Part shown: one piece after another, positions 1 through 7,629 of the stretch
Layout of the letters: each line of letters opens with the position of its first letter
Position numbering within the stretch: the first letter of the stretch is position 1
Assembly: GCF_007003975.1 (NCBI RefSeq)
Contig: NZ_VFTC01000020.1
Location: forward strand, 62,001 to 126,000
DNA from: Mesorhizobium sp. WSM4306
Lineage (GTDB): Bacteria > Pseudomonadota > Alphaproteobacteria > Rhizobiales > Rhizobiaceae
Direction: 5' to 3'
DNA length: 64,000 nucleotides
Made by a program: the position numbers and the translations under genes
Notes under the pieces: model-generated
What the model saw: the letters and a program-made list of their open reading frames with translations, nothing else
The model's database searches: none
What the model was told of the DNA's origin: nothing

Positions 1-807
1 TTCGGAAAGCTGCGAATAGCGATGGAAAAAGGAGTCCGGATTGCGGAAGGCGGTCTCGCGCAACCGCATGAAACGGGCGATGTACCAGTGATGAATCAGC
101 TTTTCGTCGGCATCGATATAGATGGCGAAATCGAAGAAATCGGACAGGAACGGAACTATCTTGCCGTCCTTCGGCAATTTGCCGGGCTGCAGCACATTGA
201 TGCCTTCGAAGATCAATATGTCGGGCCGGTCGATGGTGACGAACTCGCCGGGAATGACGTCATAGGTCAAATGCGAATAGACCGGCGCGCGGACATTTCG
301 CTGCGCCGACTTGATGCCCGAGAGGAAGCGCAGCAGCGCGCCGACATCGTAGCTGTCGGGAAAGCCCTTGCGTTCCATCAGATTGTCGCGCCGCAGAACC
401 TCGTTGGGCAGCAGGAAGCCGTCGGTGGTGATGAGGTCGACCTTGGGGCTCGACGGCCAGCGCGCCAGAAGCTCCTTCAGCACGCGCGCCGTGGTCGACT
501 TGCCGACCGCGACCGAACCGGCAATGCCGATGATGAACGGCGTCTTGACCACATCCAGCGCGTTGAAAAAGGCCTGGCGTTGCCGAAACAGCAGCTGGCT
601 GGCCTCGACATGGGCCGACAGCAGCCGCGACAGCGACAGATAGATGCGCTTGACCTCTTCCAGGTCGACCGGGTCGTTGAGCGAGCGCAGACGGTTGATC
701 TCGTCTTCGCTCAGCGTCATCGGCGTGTCGGCGCGGAAGTTCGACCATTGCTCGGCCGAGAAGAAACGATAGGGGGAATATTTCTCGGTCGGAGCGAGCT
801 GGTCCAT
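1..807 (-). CDS. coaA: Pantothenate kinase, type I (partial, C-terminus beyond window)
   Basis: Phosphorylates pantothenate, the first step of coenzyme A synthesis in the cytoplasm. The minus-strand frame begins with ATG at 807 (MDQLAPTEKYSPY) and runs off the left edge after about 269 codons; the family is usually about 315 residues, so some 50 residues are missing. A P-loop GSVAVGKST lies in the expected N-terminal third and is followed by family blocks such as DGFLLPN and SDFFDFAIYID. It follows hisE in the same direction, as is usual in rhizobia. Two palindromes (827-875 and 902-925) separate them, so coaA may be only loosely coupled to the his operon. Confidence 0.9.
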   Translation of the reverse strand, partial: MDQLAPTEKYSPYRFFSAEQWSNFRADTPMTLSEDEINRLRSLNDPVDLEEVKRIYLSLSRLLSAHVEASQLLFRQRQAFFNALDVVKTPFIIGIAGSVAVGKSTTARVLKELLARWPSSPKVDLITTDGFLLPNEVLRRDNLMERKGFPDSYDVGALLRFLSGIKSAQRNVRAPVYSHLTYDVIPGEFVTIDRPDILIFEGINVLQPGKLPKDGKIVPFLSDFFDFAIYIDADEKLIHHWYIARFMRLRETAFRNPDSFFHRYSQLSE

Positions 808-826
808 CGAGTTTCCTGCCCTCCTA

Positions 827-875
827 GAGCATGATGCCGAAAAGTGTGAAGCGGTTTTCGGACGACATCATGCTC
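827..875. repeat. 49-bp dispersed palindromic repeat, copy 1
   Basis: The ends are inverted (GAGCATGATG / CATCATGCTC) and the unit can fold into a hairpin. A second copy lies at 25161-25209 in the opposite orientation and differs at one base by my reading. It sits between hisE and coaA. The 43-bp element at 17837-17879 shares the core AAAGTGTGAA-CGGTTTTC, so these are probably members of one family. Confidence 0.8.
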
Positions 876-901
876 CTTCTTTAATTTTAGAGACGGATTC
901 A

Positions 902-925
902 GATTTCAGGCCTTGGCCTGAAATC
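902..925. terminator. Strong inverted repeat downstream of hisE
   Basis: GATTTCAGGCC and GGCCTGAAATC form a perfect 11-bp stem with a 2-base spacer, just after the hisE stop. There is no clean T-run on the minus strand, so it could be a weak terminator, an mRNA 3'-end stabiliser or a processing site in the his-coaA transcript. Confidence 0.4.
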
Positions 926-940
926 ATCCGGCTCTAGCGG

Positions 941-1264
941 TCAACCCTTCGACCGCGAAGCCTTTTCGGCGACGCCCGAGCGGCCGGTACGGCTCTCGAG
1001 CTCGCGCAGTACGTCGTCCAGCGGAACCTCCGCAATGCCGAGCACGACAAGCCAATGATATATAAGATCGGCACTTTCGGAAACGAGGGCTTTTTTGTCG
1101 CCTTTGATGGCGGCAATGACGGTCTCGACCGCTTCCTCGCCAAGCTTCTGCGCGGCCTTGTCCATGCCCTTGGCAAACAGTTTCGCCGTCCACGAGTCCG
1201 GGTCGCCGGACCGGGCGCGTTGGGCGATGATTGTCTCCAGCTCGGAGAGCGAGAATTCAGCCAT
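941..1264 (-). CDS. hisE: Phosphoribosyl-ATP pyrophosphatase
   Basis: Hydrolyses phosphoribosyl-ATP to phosphoribosyl-AMP and pyrophosphate, the second step of histidine synthesis. The 107-residue all-helical protein carries the MazG-like motif KLGEEAVETVIAA followed by ESADLIYHWLVVL, the acidic residues that bind Mg2+. Length is normal for stand-alone HisE. The short basic tail (EKASRSKG) is not conserved in general. It is directly downstream of hisF in the operon. Confidence 0.95.
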   Translation of the reverse strand: MAEFSLSELETIIAQRARSGDPDSWTAKLFAKGMDKAAQKLGEEAVETVIAAIKGDKKALVSESADLIYHWLVVLGIAEVPLDDVLRELESRTGRSGVAEKASRSKG

Positions 1265-1299
1265 GGCGAGGTAGCAAGCCTTTCTTAGCCGGAAACGCT

Positions 1300-2091
1300 C
1301 TAGGGCCGATCGACGGACGAGTCCAGCCGCATCGGCAGGCCGGCCTTGGCCATATGCGCCTTGGCTTCGGCAATCGTGTAGGTGCCGAAATGGAAGATCG
1401 ACGCCGCGAGCACCGCACCGGCATGGCCGTCGCGGATGCCCTCGACCAGATGATCGAGCGTGCCGACGCCGCCCGACGCGATCACCGGCGCGCGCACCGC
1501 ATCCGCAATCGCGCGGGTCAGCGCAATGTCGTAGCCCGCCTTGGTGCCGTCACGGTCCATCGAGGTCAATAGGATCTCGCCGGCGCCACGATCGACCATT
1601 TTTCGCGCAAACTCGACCGCATCGATGCCGGTCTTTTCGCGGCCGCCATGGGTGAAGATCTCCCAGCGGTCGCTCTCGCCCGCGGCGGAAACCTTCTTGG
1701 CGTCGATGGCCACGACGATGCACTGATTGCCGAATTTGTCCGCTGCCTCGGCGACAAAATCCGGGTTCTTCACCGCCGCCGTGTTGATCGACACCTTGTC
1801 GGCGCCGGCCAGCAGCAGTTTTCTGATATCGGCGACTTGCCGCACGCCGCCGCCGACCGTCAGCGGCATGAAGCACTGTTCGGCGGTGCGGGCGACGACG
1901 TCGAAGATGGTTTCCCGGTTGTCGGACGACGCGGTGATGTCGAGAAAGCAGAGCTCGTCGGCGCCGGCCGCGTCATAGGCTTTTGCCGCCTCGACCGGGT
2001 CGCCGGCATCGACCAGATCGACGAAATTGACGCCCTTGACGACGCGGCCGTTCTTGACATCGAGGCAAGGGATGACGCGAGCCTTCAGCAT
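1300..2091 (-). CDS. hisF: Imidazole glycerol phosphate synthase, cyclase subunit
   Basis: TIM-barrel subunit of IGP synthase; with HisH it converts PRFAR plus glutamine-derived ammonia to IGP and AICAR. The start is ATG at 2091 (MLKARVIPCLDVKNG), which shares one base with the stop codon of the upstream arginase-fold gene, so the two are translationally coupled. The catalytic Asp is in the N-terminal IPCLDVKNGRVVKG motif, and GGGVR and ASGGVG phosphate-binding loops are present. The reading frame stays open further upstream, but that part only shadows the upstream gene. Length 263 residues, normal. Confidence 0.95.
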   Translation of the reverse strand: MLKARVIPCLDVKNGRVVKGVNFVDLVDAGDPVEAAKAYDAAGADELCFLDITASSDNRETIFDVVARTAEQCFMPLTVGGGVRQVADIRKLLLAGADKVSINTAAVKNPDFVAEAADKFGNQCIVVAIDAKKVSAAGESDRWEIFTHGGREKTGIDAVEFARKMVDRGAGEILLTSMDRDGTKAGYDIALTRAIADAVRAPVIASGGVGTLDHLVEGIRDGHAGAVLAASIFHFGTYTIAEAKAHMAKAGLPMRLDSSVDRP

Positions 2092-2927
2092 CAACTCTCC
2101 TCCATCGTCGCCAGCAACTCGCTGAGCAGTTCGCCGACCAGCGGCGGAACCTCGGCCTGCGCGTCGAAGGCCGGATCGTAGGCCGAGATGGTGATGCCGG
2201 CGATCGGCAGCAGACCGGCGATGCCGCAGACCGCCTGGCGCAGCTGTTTCGGCTCCGGGCCGCCCGGCGTGGTGTAGCGGTTGGCCTGCAGCGCCTCGGG
2301 ATCGTGCACGTCGAGGTCGAGATGCAGGTGCACCCGCTTTGCGTCCGGCGCCTTTAGTCTGCCACAGGCCGTTGCCCAGTCGGGGCATTCAGCGCGGATC
2401 ACCGGCAGCGTCTTCAACAGCTCCTGTTCGGCGGGGTCGAGGTCGCGCGCATTGACCAGCACGCAGCGGGCCGGGTCGATCGGTTTGAAGCCGGGGATAG
2501 CCGAGGCCATCGGCTTCCAGCACAGGCCCAGGACCGTCGCCAGCGCCATGCCGTCGAGAAAGCCGTAGACGGAGGTTTCGGGCGTGTTGAGGTCACCATG
2601 CTGGTCGGCCCAGATGATCGCATCGGCATCTTCGCCGGCGACCGCACCGGCCGATGTCAGGCAGTTGCCGGCGAGCACGATCGGAAAGCGGCCGCGGTCC
2701 AGGGCGATGCGGACCTCGCCGCAGACGGCATTGCAGACCGCAAAGCCGGTTGCGATCTCGCGCTCCTGCTCGTCGCCAACCCTGCCGATATCCGTAACGA
2801 CGACGTCATGCCCGGCCAGCGTCAGCGCATCGACGAGCCCGCCGGCGACGATCGCGTCCGGTCCCTGGCCCATGCCGCCGTGATAGTGGCCGCTGTCATA
2901 GGAGGCGAGGATGATGGAGATTTTCAC
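2091..2927 (-). CDS. Arginase-fold protein in the his operon
   Basis: Cytoplasmic 278-residue protein of the arginase/agmatinase/formiminoglutamase (ureohydrolase) fold. Metal-site blocks are seen at residues 106-112 (WADQHGD, canonical DAHxD) and 204-210 (DLDVHDP, canonical DxDxxDP). The first canonical block, GGDH, is here AGNC at residues 86-89, so the His metal ligand is replaced by Cys. Start is GTG at 2927 in a GTGA overlap with the hisA stop, and the end overlaps the hisF ATG, so it is fully embedded between hisA and hisF. A guanidino or formimino compound is a possible substrate; the exact reaction is unknown. Confidence 0.8.
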   Translation of the reverse strand: MKISIILASYDSGHYHGGMGQGPDAIVAGGLVDALTLAGHDVVVTDIGRVGDEQEREIATGFAVCNAVCGEVRIALDRGRFPIVLAGNCLTSAGAVAGEDADAIIWADQHGDLNTPETSVYGFLDGMALATVLGLCWKPMASAIPGFKPIDPARCVLVNARDLDPAEQELLKTLPVIRAECPDWATACGRLKAPDAKRVHLHLDLDVHDPEALQANRYTTPGGPEPKQLRQAVCGIAGLLPIAGITISAYDPAFDAQAEVPPLVGELLSELLATMEES

Positions 2928-3670
2928 GTGCGGGTCTCCATTGCCTTGCCCTGCAGCACCGCCAGCGCCTCGGCCGGATCGATGCGCCCGTCATAGAGCG
3001 CGCGGCCGGAGATCGCGCCTTCGAGTTTTTTCGCGTCGGGCATGGTCATACGCACAATGTCGGCGATCGAGGCCAGTCCGCCCGAGGCGATGACCGGGAT
3101 CGACACCGCGTCGGCGAGGTCGATCGTGGCATCCCAGTTGATGCCGGTCAAAACACCGTCGCGGTCGATGTCGGTGTAGATGATGGCGGCAACGCCCGCG
3201 CCTTCGAATTTCTGCGCCAGTTCGATGACGCCGAGGCTGGAGGCCTCGGCCCAGCCTTCCACCGCCACCTTGCCACCCTTGGCGTCGATGCCGACGGCAA
3301 TCTTGCCCGGGAATTCCTTGCAGGCCTGCTTTACCAGGTCGGGGTCGCGCACCGCCACTGTGCCGAGAATGACGCGCGCCAGCCCGCGATCGAGCCAATC
3401 CTCGATCTGCGCCAGCGTGCGGATGCCGCCGCCAAGCTGCACCGGGTTCTTCGTCGCCTTGAGAATGGCGCCGACCGCCGCGCTGTTGACGCTCTGGCCC
3501 TTGAAGGCGCCGTTGAGGTCGACGACGTGCAACCACTCAAACCCTTGGTCCTCGAAGGCCCTGGCCTGGGCCGCAGGGTCATCATTGTAGATCGTCGCGG
3601 TCGCCATATCGCCGTGCTTCAACCGCACGCATTTGCCGTCCTTGAGATCGATGGCGGGAAACAGGATCAC
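2924..3670 (-). CDS. hisA: ProFAR isomerase
   Basis: Isomerises ProFAR to PRFAR in histidine synthesis. The 248-residue TIM barrel opens with ILFPAIDLKDGKCVRL, which contains the catalytic Asp, and has the second catalytic Asp in YTDIDRDGVLTG, plus GGGIR and ASGGL phosphate loops. The start is a GTG at 3670, two bases after the DUF1330 stop. It overlaps the next gene by 4 bp (GTGA). Confidence 0.95.
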   Translation of the reverse strand: MILFPAIDLKDGKCVRLKHGDMATATIYNDDPAAQARAFEDQGFEWLHVVDLNGAFKGQSVNSAAVGAILKATKNPVQLGGGIRTLAQIEDWLDRGLARVILGTVAVRDPDLVKQACKEFPGKIAVGIDAKGGKVAVEGWAEASSLGVIELAQKFEGAGVAAIIYTDIDRDGVLTGINWDATIDLADAVSIPVIASGGLASIADIVRMTMPDAKKLEGAISGRALYDGRIDPAEALAVLQGKAMETRT

Positions 3671-3672
3671 GG

Positions 3673-3963
3673 TCAGGCACCCTCGACGATGACGAAATGG
3701 CCGGTCGAGGCGGCGAGCCTGTATTTCGAAGCCTCCTGGTACTCCGGCGAGTGATAGCAGGCCACGGCCACATCGTAGGATTCGAACTCGACCACGACAT
3801 GACGGTTGCCGGTCAACGTTTCCGGATTTTCATAACGCCCGGCCCGCACGATGAACTTCGCGCCATATTTGGCGAAGGCTTTGGCGTTGGCTTCGATGTA
3901 CTGTTTGTAGATCTCGGGATCGCGGACATCGACCAGCGCGATCCAGTAGCCCTTCTTGCTCAT
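3673..3963 (-). CDS. DUF1330 family protein
   Basis: Small 96-residue alpha/beta protein of the DUF1330 (dimeric alpha-beta barrel) family, recognised by KGYWIALVDVRDPE near the N-terminus and the block RYENPETLTGNRHVVVEFESYD followed by CYHSPEYQEASKYR. The biochemical role is unknown. It is placed between hisH and hisA, sharing one base with the hisH stop, so it is co-transcribed with histidine genes. A direct role in histidine synthesis is not implied, since the pathway is complete without it. Confidence 0.85.
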   Translation of the reverse strand: MSKKGYWIALVDVRDPEIYKQYIEANAKAFAKYGAKFIVRAGRYENPETLTGNRHVVVEFESYDVAVACYHSPEYQEASKYRLAASTGHFVIVEGA

Positions 3964-4613
3964 CAGGGTCTCCAGCGCAGGAAATTGGTGATCAGCGCCA
4001 GGCCGAGCGCCTGGCTTTTTTCGGGATGGAACTGCGTGCCAACGAGGTTGCCGCGGGCGACCGCAGCCGTTACCGGGCCGCCATAGTCTGTAACGGCCAG
4101 CACCTCGTCCGGCTTTGTCGCGTCAAGATGATAGGAATGGACGAAATAAGCGTGCAGGCCCTTCGGCCCGGTCGCAATGCCGGAAAACAGCGGGTGCTTG
4201 CGGTTGAGATCGATCGTGTTCCAGCCGATCTGGGGGATTTTCAGCGCCGGATCGGTCGGCGCGATCTCCTTGACGTCGCCGGCAATCCAGCCGAAGCCGT
4301 TGGTCACGGTCTTTTCCAGGCCGCGCTGCGACATCAGCTGCATGCCGACGCAGATGCCGAGAAACGGCCGCGCCTTGGCGATCGCCACCTCCTCCACCGC
4401 TTCCCACATGCCGGCCACGCCGCGCAGGCCTGCCGCGCAGTCGGCATAGGCGCCGACGCCGGGCAGCACGATGCGGTCGGCGCTGCGCACCCGTTCGGCA
4501 TCGGCGGTGAGTTCTATGGCAGCGGCAATCCCGGCTTCATGCGCGGCGCGCTCGAAGGCCTTGGTGGCCGAGCGCAGATTGCCCGACCCGTAATCGATGA
4601 TTGCTACCCGCAT
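3963..4613 (-). CDS. hisH: Imidazole glycerol phosphate synthase, glutaminase subunit
   Basis: Class I glutamine amidotransferase that supplies ammonia to HisF. The N-terminus is VAIIDYGSGNLRS. The nucleophile Cys is in LGICVGMQLM, and the catalytic His-Glu pair is in TQFHPEKSQ near the C-terminus. 216 residues, normal. It begins with ATG at 4613, one base after the DUF2628 stop codon, in a tightly packed operon. Confidence 0.95.
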   Translation of the reverse strand: MRVAIIDYGSGNLRSATKAFERAAHEAGIAAAIELTADAERVRSADRIVLPGVGAYADCAAGLRGVAGMWEAVEEVAIAKARPFLGICVGMQLMSQRGLEKTVTNGFGWIAGDVKEIAPTDPALKIPQIGWNTIDLNRKHPLFSGIATGPKGLHAYFVHSYHLDATKPDEVLAVTDYGGPVTAAVARGNLVGTQFHPEKSQALGLALITNFLRWRP

Positions 4614-4614
4614 G

Positions 4615-5091
4615 TCAGCCTTTTCCCGGCGTGTGGGTCAGCCCGAGCGTCAGGCCGGTCTGCGCCGGCCGGGCGAGACTGGCGTCCGGCACGATGCGTG
4701 GCAGCGGCGCCTGTTCCTCCGCCTGCGCCTCCGCGTCCAGCGCCTGGCGGATGTCGGCACCGTCAGGATTGTCGGCTTCGACGACGCCCCATTCATGCCA
4801 GCCGCGGCGGCGCAGGGCCGCGATCCGCAACCCTTGTCCTTCCAGGCCGATATAGAGCGAGACCAGCAGCGACAGCGCCGAGCCTGCCCAATCCAGTCCC
4901 AGCCTTTGGCCGAGCAGCGAGATGAGGCCCATGGCGACGAAGGCGAGCGCGGCCTCGATCCACAGCCGGTGCCAGGCGAGCCAAAGCGGCGCAAGCAGGA
5001 AAGCCAGCCAGGAAAACCCGTCGCGGACAAAAATGGTTGCGTCGCCCGCCTCGGTGCGGCCTGGCGGTTCCATCACGACATAGATGGCCAT
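4615..5091 (-). CDS. DUF2628 inner-membrane protein
   Basis: 158-residue protein with two to three hydrophobic segments after an N-terminal beta strand (MAIYVVMEPP). The block GFSWLAFLLAPLWLAWHRLW is typical of DUF2628 proteins, which are often found beside hisH in rhizobia. Function is unknown. Four bases separate it from hisB, so it is part of the his transcript. Confidence 0.8.
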   Translation of the reverse strand: MAIYVVMEPPGRTEAGDATIFVRDGFSWLAFLLAPLWLAWHRLWIEAALAFVAMGLISLLGQRLGLDWAGSALSLLVSLYIGLEGQGLRIAALRRRGWHEWGVVEADNPDGADIRQALDAEAQAEEQAPLPRIVPDASLARPAQTGLTLGLTHTPGKG

Positions 5092-5095
5092 CAGC

Positions 5096-5695
5096 CTACC
5101 CTTTCAGAGATCCCTTGGTGGAGGGAACCGCGTCCGGCTGGCGCGGGTCGCGCTCCAGTGCTGCACGCAGGGCGCGCGCCACCGCCTTGAAGCAGGTCTC
5201 GGCGATGTGATGGTTGTTGGCGCCATAATGGTTGGTGACATGCAGCGTGATGCCGGCATTCTGCGCCAGCGCCTGGAAGAATTCGCGCACCAGTTCGGTG
5301 TCGAACGTGCCGATCTTCGGCGACGAGAAGGCGACGTTCCAGACCAGGAACGGCCGGCCCGACACGTCGATCGCCGCGCGCGTCAGCGTCTCGTCCATGG
5401 CGAGATCAATCGAGGCATAGCGCATGATGCCGCGCCGTTCGCCCAGCGCCTTGGCCAGCGCCTGGCCGATTGCAATGCCGGTGTCCTCGACCGTGTGATG
5501 GTCATCAATATGCAGGTCGCCCTTGGCCTTGACCGTGATGTCGATCAGCGAATGGCGCGACAGCTGGTCGAGCATATGGTCGAAGAAGCCGACGCCCGTC
5601 GACATGTCGGAGATACCGGTGCCGTCGACATGGACCGAGACCGCGATCTCGGTTTCCTTGGTCTTGCGGCTGACTTCGGCGGATCGGGACGCCAT
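5096..5695 (-). CDS. hisB: Imidazoleglycerol-phosphate dehydratase
   Basis: Dehydrates IGP to imidazole acetol phosphate, a Mn2+-dependent step. The 199-residue single-function form carries paired metal-binding motifs DDHHTVEDTGIAIG and NNHHIAETCFKA, and GFFDHMLDQLSRH near the N-terminus. Start chosen at ATG 5695 (MASRSAEVSRKTKETEI), which gives the normal length; the open frame continues to 6217 but that part lies over the divergent hslV region. It is the promoter-proximal gene of this his block. Confidence 0.95.
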   Translation of the reverse strand: MASRSAEVSRKTKETEIAVSVHVDGTGISDMSTGVGFFDHMLDQLSRHSLIDITVKAKGDLHIDDHHTVEDTGIAIGQALAKALGERRGIMRYASIDLAMDETLTRAAIDVSGRPFLVWNVAFSSPKIGTFDTELVREFFQALAQNAGITLHVTNHYGANNHHIAETCFKAVARALRAALERDPRQPDAVPSTKGSLKG

Positions 5696-5849
5696 GACCT
5701 TGTCCTTGTCTTTGGGCAAACGACTGGGGGCAAAACGGAAAGACAACGCCTCCAAGCGCTCATTTGCTTGAAAACGAAAGCCTTCTAGCAGCATGATCCG
5801 GCGATTGCCAGTTGCGATGCGGATCGCTATCGCCGGTAGCGGAGGCGGT

Positions 5850-5877
5850 TTGCAATCACCTGCCCCATGCATACATA
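5850..5877 (+). promoter_or_regulatory. Possible hslV promoter
   Basis: In the 240-bp divergent gap between hisB and hslV, TTGCAA (5850-5855) and TACATA (5872-5877) are spaced 16 bases apart, a reasonable housekeeping-sigma match upstream of the hslV ATG at 5937. I could not find a convincing heat-shock (RpoH) match. Assignment by sequence likeness only. Confidence 0.3.
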
Positions 5878-5936
5878 TGGCCGATCGAAATCCCGCGCCA
5901 ATCGCCTTATCGGGATCGCGCGAATCGGAGCTATAA

Positions 5937-6488
5937 ATGTCGAATGAACTGACCATGCATGCCACGACCATCGTGACGGTGCGCAAGGGCAACAAGGTGG
6001 TGATCGCCGGCGACGGCCAGGTCAGCCTTGGCCAGACCATCATGAAGGGCAACGCCAAAAAGGTGCGCCGCATAGGCAAGGGCGGCAATGTCATTGCCGG
6101 TTTCGCCGGCGCCACGGCGGATGCCTTCACCTTGCTGGAGCGGCTGGAAGCCAAGCTCGAACAATATCCCGACCAGCTGACGCGCGCCTGCGTCGAGCTC
6201 GCCAAGGACTGGCGCACCGACCGCTATCTGCGCCGGCTGGAAGCGATGATGCTGGTGGCCGACAAGTCGGTCTCGCTGGCGCTGACCGGCACCGGTGACG
6301 TGCTGGAGCCTGAATTCGGCGTCATGGCCATCGGCTCCGGCGGCAATTATGCACTCGCCGCTGCCCGTGCGCTGATGGATAGCGACAAGGATGCCGAGGA
6401 GATCGCCCGCAAGGCGATGCAGATCGCATCCGACATCTGCGTCTACACCAACAACAATTTCGTCATCGAAACGCTCGATGCCGCCTGA
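5937..6488 (+). CDS. hslV: ATP-dependent protease subunit HslV
   Basis: Proteasome-beta-like peptidase of the HslVU (ClpQY) complex, cytoplasmic. The 183-residue protein begins with a short propeptide (MSNELTMHA); cleavage would expose the catalytic Thr of TTIVTVRKGNKVVIAGDGQVS. The glycine-rich FGVMAIGSGGNYA block is present. It starts a plus-strand cluster that ends with hslU, as is common in rhizobia, although two unrelated genes lie between them. Its 3' end overlaps the next gene by 11 bp. Confidence 0.95.
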   Translation: MSNELTMHATTIVTVRKGNKVVIAGDGQVSLGQTIMKGNAKKVRRIGKGGNVIAGFAGATADAFTLLERLEAKLEQYPDQLTRACVELAKDWRTDRYLRRLEAMMLVADKSVSLALTGTGDVLEPEFGVMAIGSGGNYALAAARALMDSDKDAEEIARKAMQIASDICVYTNNNFVIETLDAA

Positions 6489-7020
6489 GCCGCCGGTGCT
6501 CTACGATTTTCGGCCGGTTGTGGAAAAAGACCTGCCGATGATCGCCGGCTGGCTGGCCGAGCCGCATGTCGCCGAGTGGTGGGACGATCCGGAGACGGAA
6601 ATCGCCGGGATCCGCGATCACATCGCCTCGATTTCCGTCGAGCCGCTGATCGTCGAACTCGACGGCAAGCCGATCGCCTATCTGCAGAGCTACGACCCGC
6701 ATCTGGAGGACGGTCATCCCTATGCCGACCAGCCTTTCGGCACGCTCGGCATCGACCTGTCGATCGGCATGCCGGACCTTGTCGGCAAAGGTCATGGCTC
6801 GGCCATCGTCAGGCAGTTCGTGGAACAACTGTTCGAGGAAGGCGCGCCGCGCGTCATCATCGATCCGCATCCCGACAATGGCCGCGCCATCCGCGCCTAT
6901 GAAAAGGCGGGCTTCAGGGCTATCGATCGCAGGCACTCGGAATATGGGGACGTCGTGCTGATGGCAATCGATGCCGAAGAGGGCGATGCCGAAGAGATCG
7001 ACGCGCAAGAGGGGGAATAA
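6478..7020 (+). CDS. GNAT acetyltransferase, AAC(6')-like
   Basis: About 180 residues, resembling aminoglycoside 6'-N-acetyltransferase-type GNAT enzymes: VLYDFRPVVEKDLPMIAGWLAEPHVAEWW at the N-terminus, acetyl-CoA loop GKGHGSAIVRQFVEQ, and DPHPDNGRAIRAYEKAGF near the end. The acidic tail (EEGDAEEIDAQEGE) is poorly conserved. The start at ATG 6478 overlaps the hslV stop; starting further upstream would give a low-complexity shadow of hslV. The real substrate is unknown, and resistance should not be assumed from the fold. Confidence 0.8.
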   Translation: MPPEPPVLYDFRPVVEKDLPMIAGWLAEPHVAEWWDDPETEIAGIRDHIASISVEPLIVELDGKPIAYLQSYDPHLEDGHPYADQPFGTLGIDLSIGMPDLVGKGHGSAIVRQFVEQLFEEGAPRVIIDPHPDNGRAIRAYEKAGFRAIDRRHSEYGDVVLMAIDAEEGDAEEIDAQEGE

Positions 7021-7024
7021 CCTG

Positions 7025-7624
7025 ATGACGACACCGAGCGTGGACAAAAAATACTTGGCCTATGAAGACAGCTGGCGGATGGGGCTTCTCCTCGTGCTCG
7101 CTCTGCTCATCTTCCAGGCGGGCGCGCTTTACGGCATGGGCCGCACGCCGATCTGCACCTGCGGCTACGTCAAACTCTGGCACGGGGTGGTGAACAGTTC
7201 GGAGAATTCCCAGCACATTTCCGACTGGTACAGCTTCTCGCATATCATCCACGGCTTCCTGTTCTACGCCTTGGCCTGGTTCCTGTTTCCGCGCTCGCCG
7301 ATCGGTCTGCGCCTGGCTTTTGCGGTCGTCATCGAGGGCGGCTGGGAGCTCCTGGAAAACAGCCCGTTCATCATCGAACGCTACCGTGCCGGCACCATTT
7401 CGCTGGATTACTATGGCGACTCGATCATCAATTCGGTGTCCGACACACTGGCCATGGTGCTGGGATTTGTGATGGCGCGAAAGCTACCTATATCAGTCGT
7501 CGTCGGCCTCGCCCTCATCTTCGAACTGGGTGTCGGCTACCTCATCCGGGACAATCTGACGCTCAACGTGATCATGCTGCTGCATCCGTTCGAGTCCATC
7601 AAGCAGTGGCAAAGTGGAATTTGA
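7025..7624 (+). CDS. DUF2585 (UPF0314) integral membrane protein
   Basis: 199-residue protein with about five hydrophobic segments (LLLVLALLIFQAGALYGMG, HGFLFYALAWFLF, ISVVVGLALIFELGVG and others). Conserved blocks such as TPICTCGYVKLWHG, SHIIHGF and EGGWELLENSPFIIERYR identify the DUF2585/UPF0314 family. The start is ATG 7025 just after the preceding stop; the hslU ATG lies 5 bases past its stop. Placement between hslV and hslU is typical of rhizobia; function is unknown. Confidence 0.85.
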   Translation: MTTPSVDKKYLAYEDSWRMGLLLVLALLIFQAGALYGMGRTPICTCGYVKLWHGVVNSSENSQHISDWYSFSHIIHGFLFYALAWFLFPRSPIGLRLAFAVVIEGGWELLENSPFIIERYRAGTISLDYYGDSIINSVSDTLAMVLGFVMARKLPISVVVGLALIFELGVGYLIRDNLTLNVIMLLHPFESIKQWQSGI

Positions 7625-7629
7625 GTGAT

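Noticed and set aside
5767..5800. CTTGAA at about 5770 as a heat-shock (RpoH) promoter for hslV
   Set aside because: No acceptable -10 element at the right spacing, and it lies more than 130 bp from the start codon.
6391..6477. Upstream extension of the acetyltransferase gene into hslV
   Set aside because: These residues are Ser/Arg-rich shadow of hslV; ATG 6478 gives the family N-terminus.
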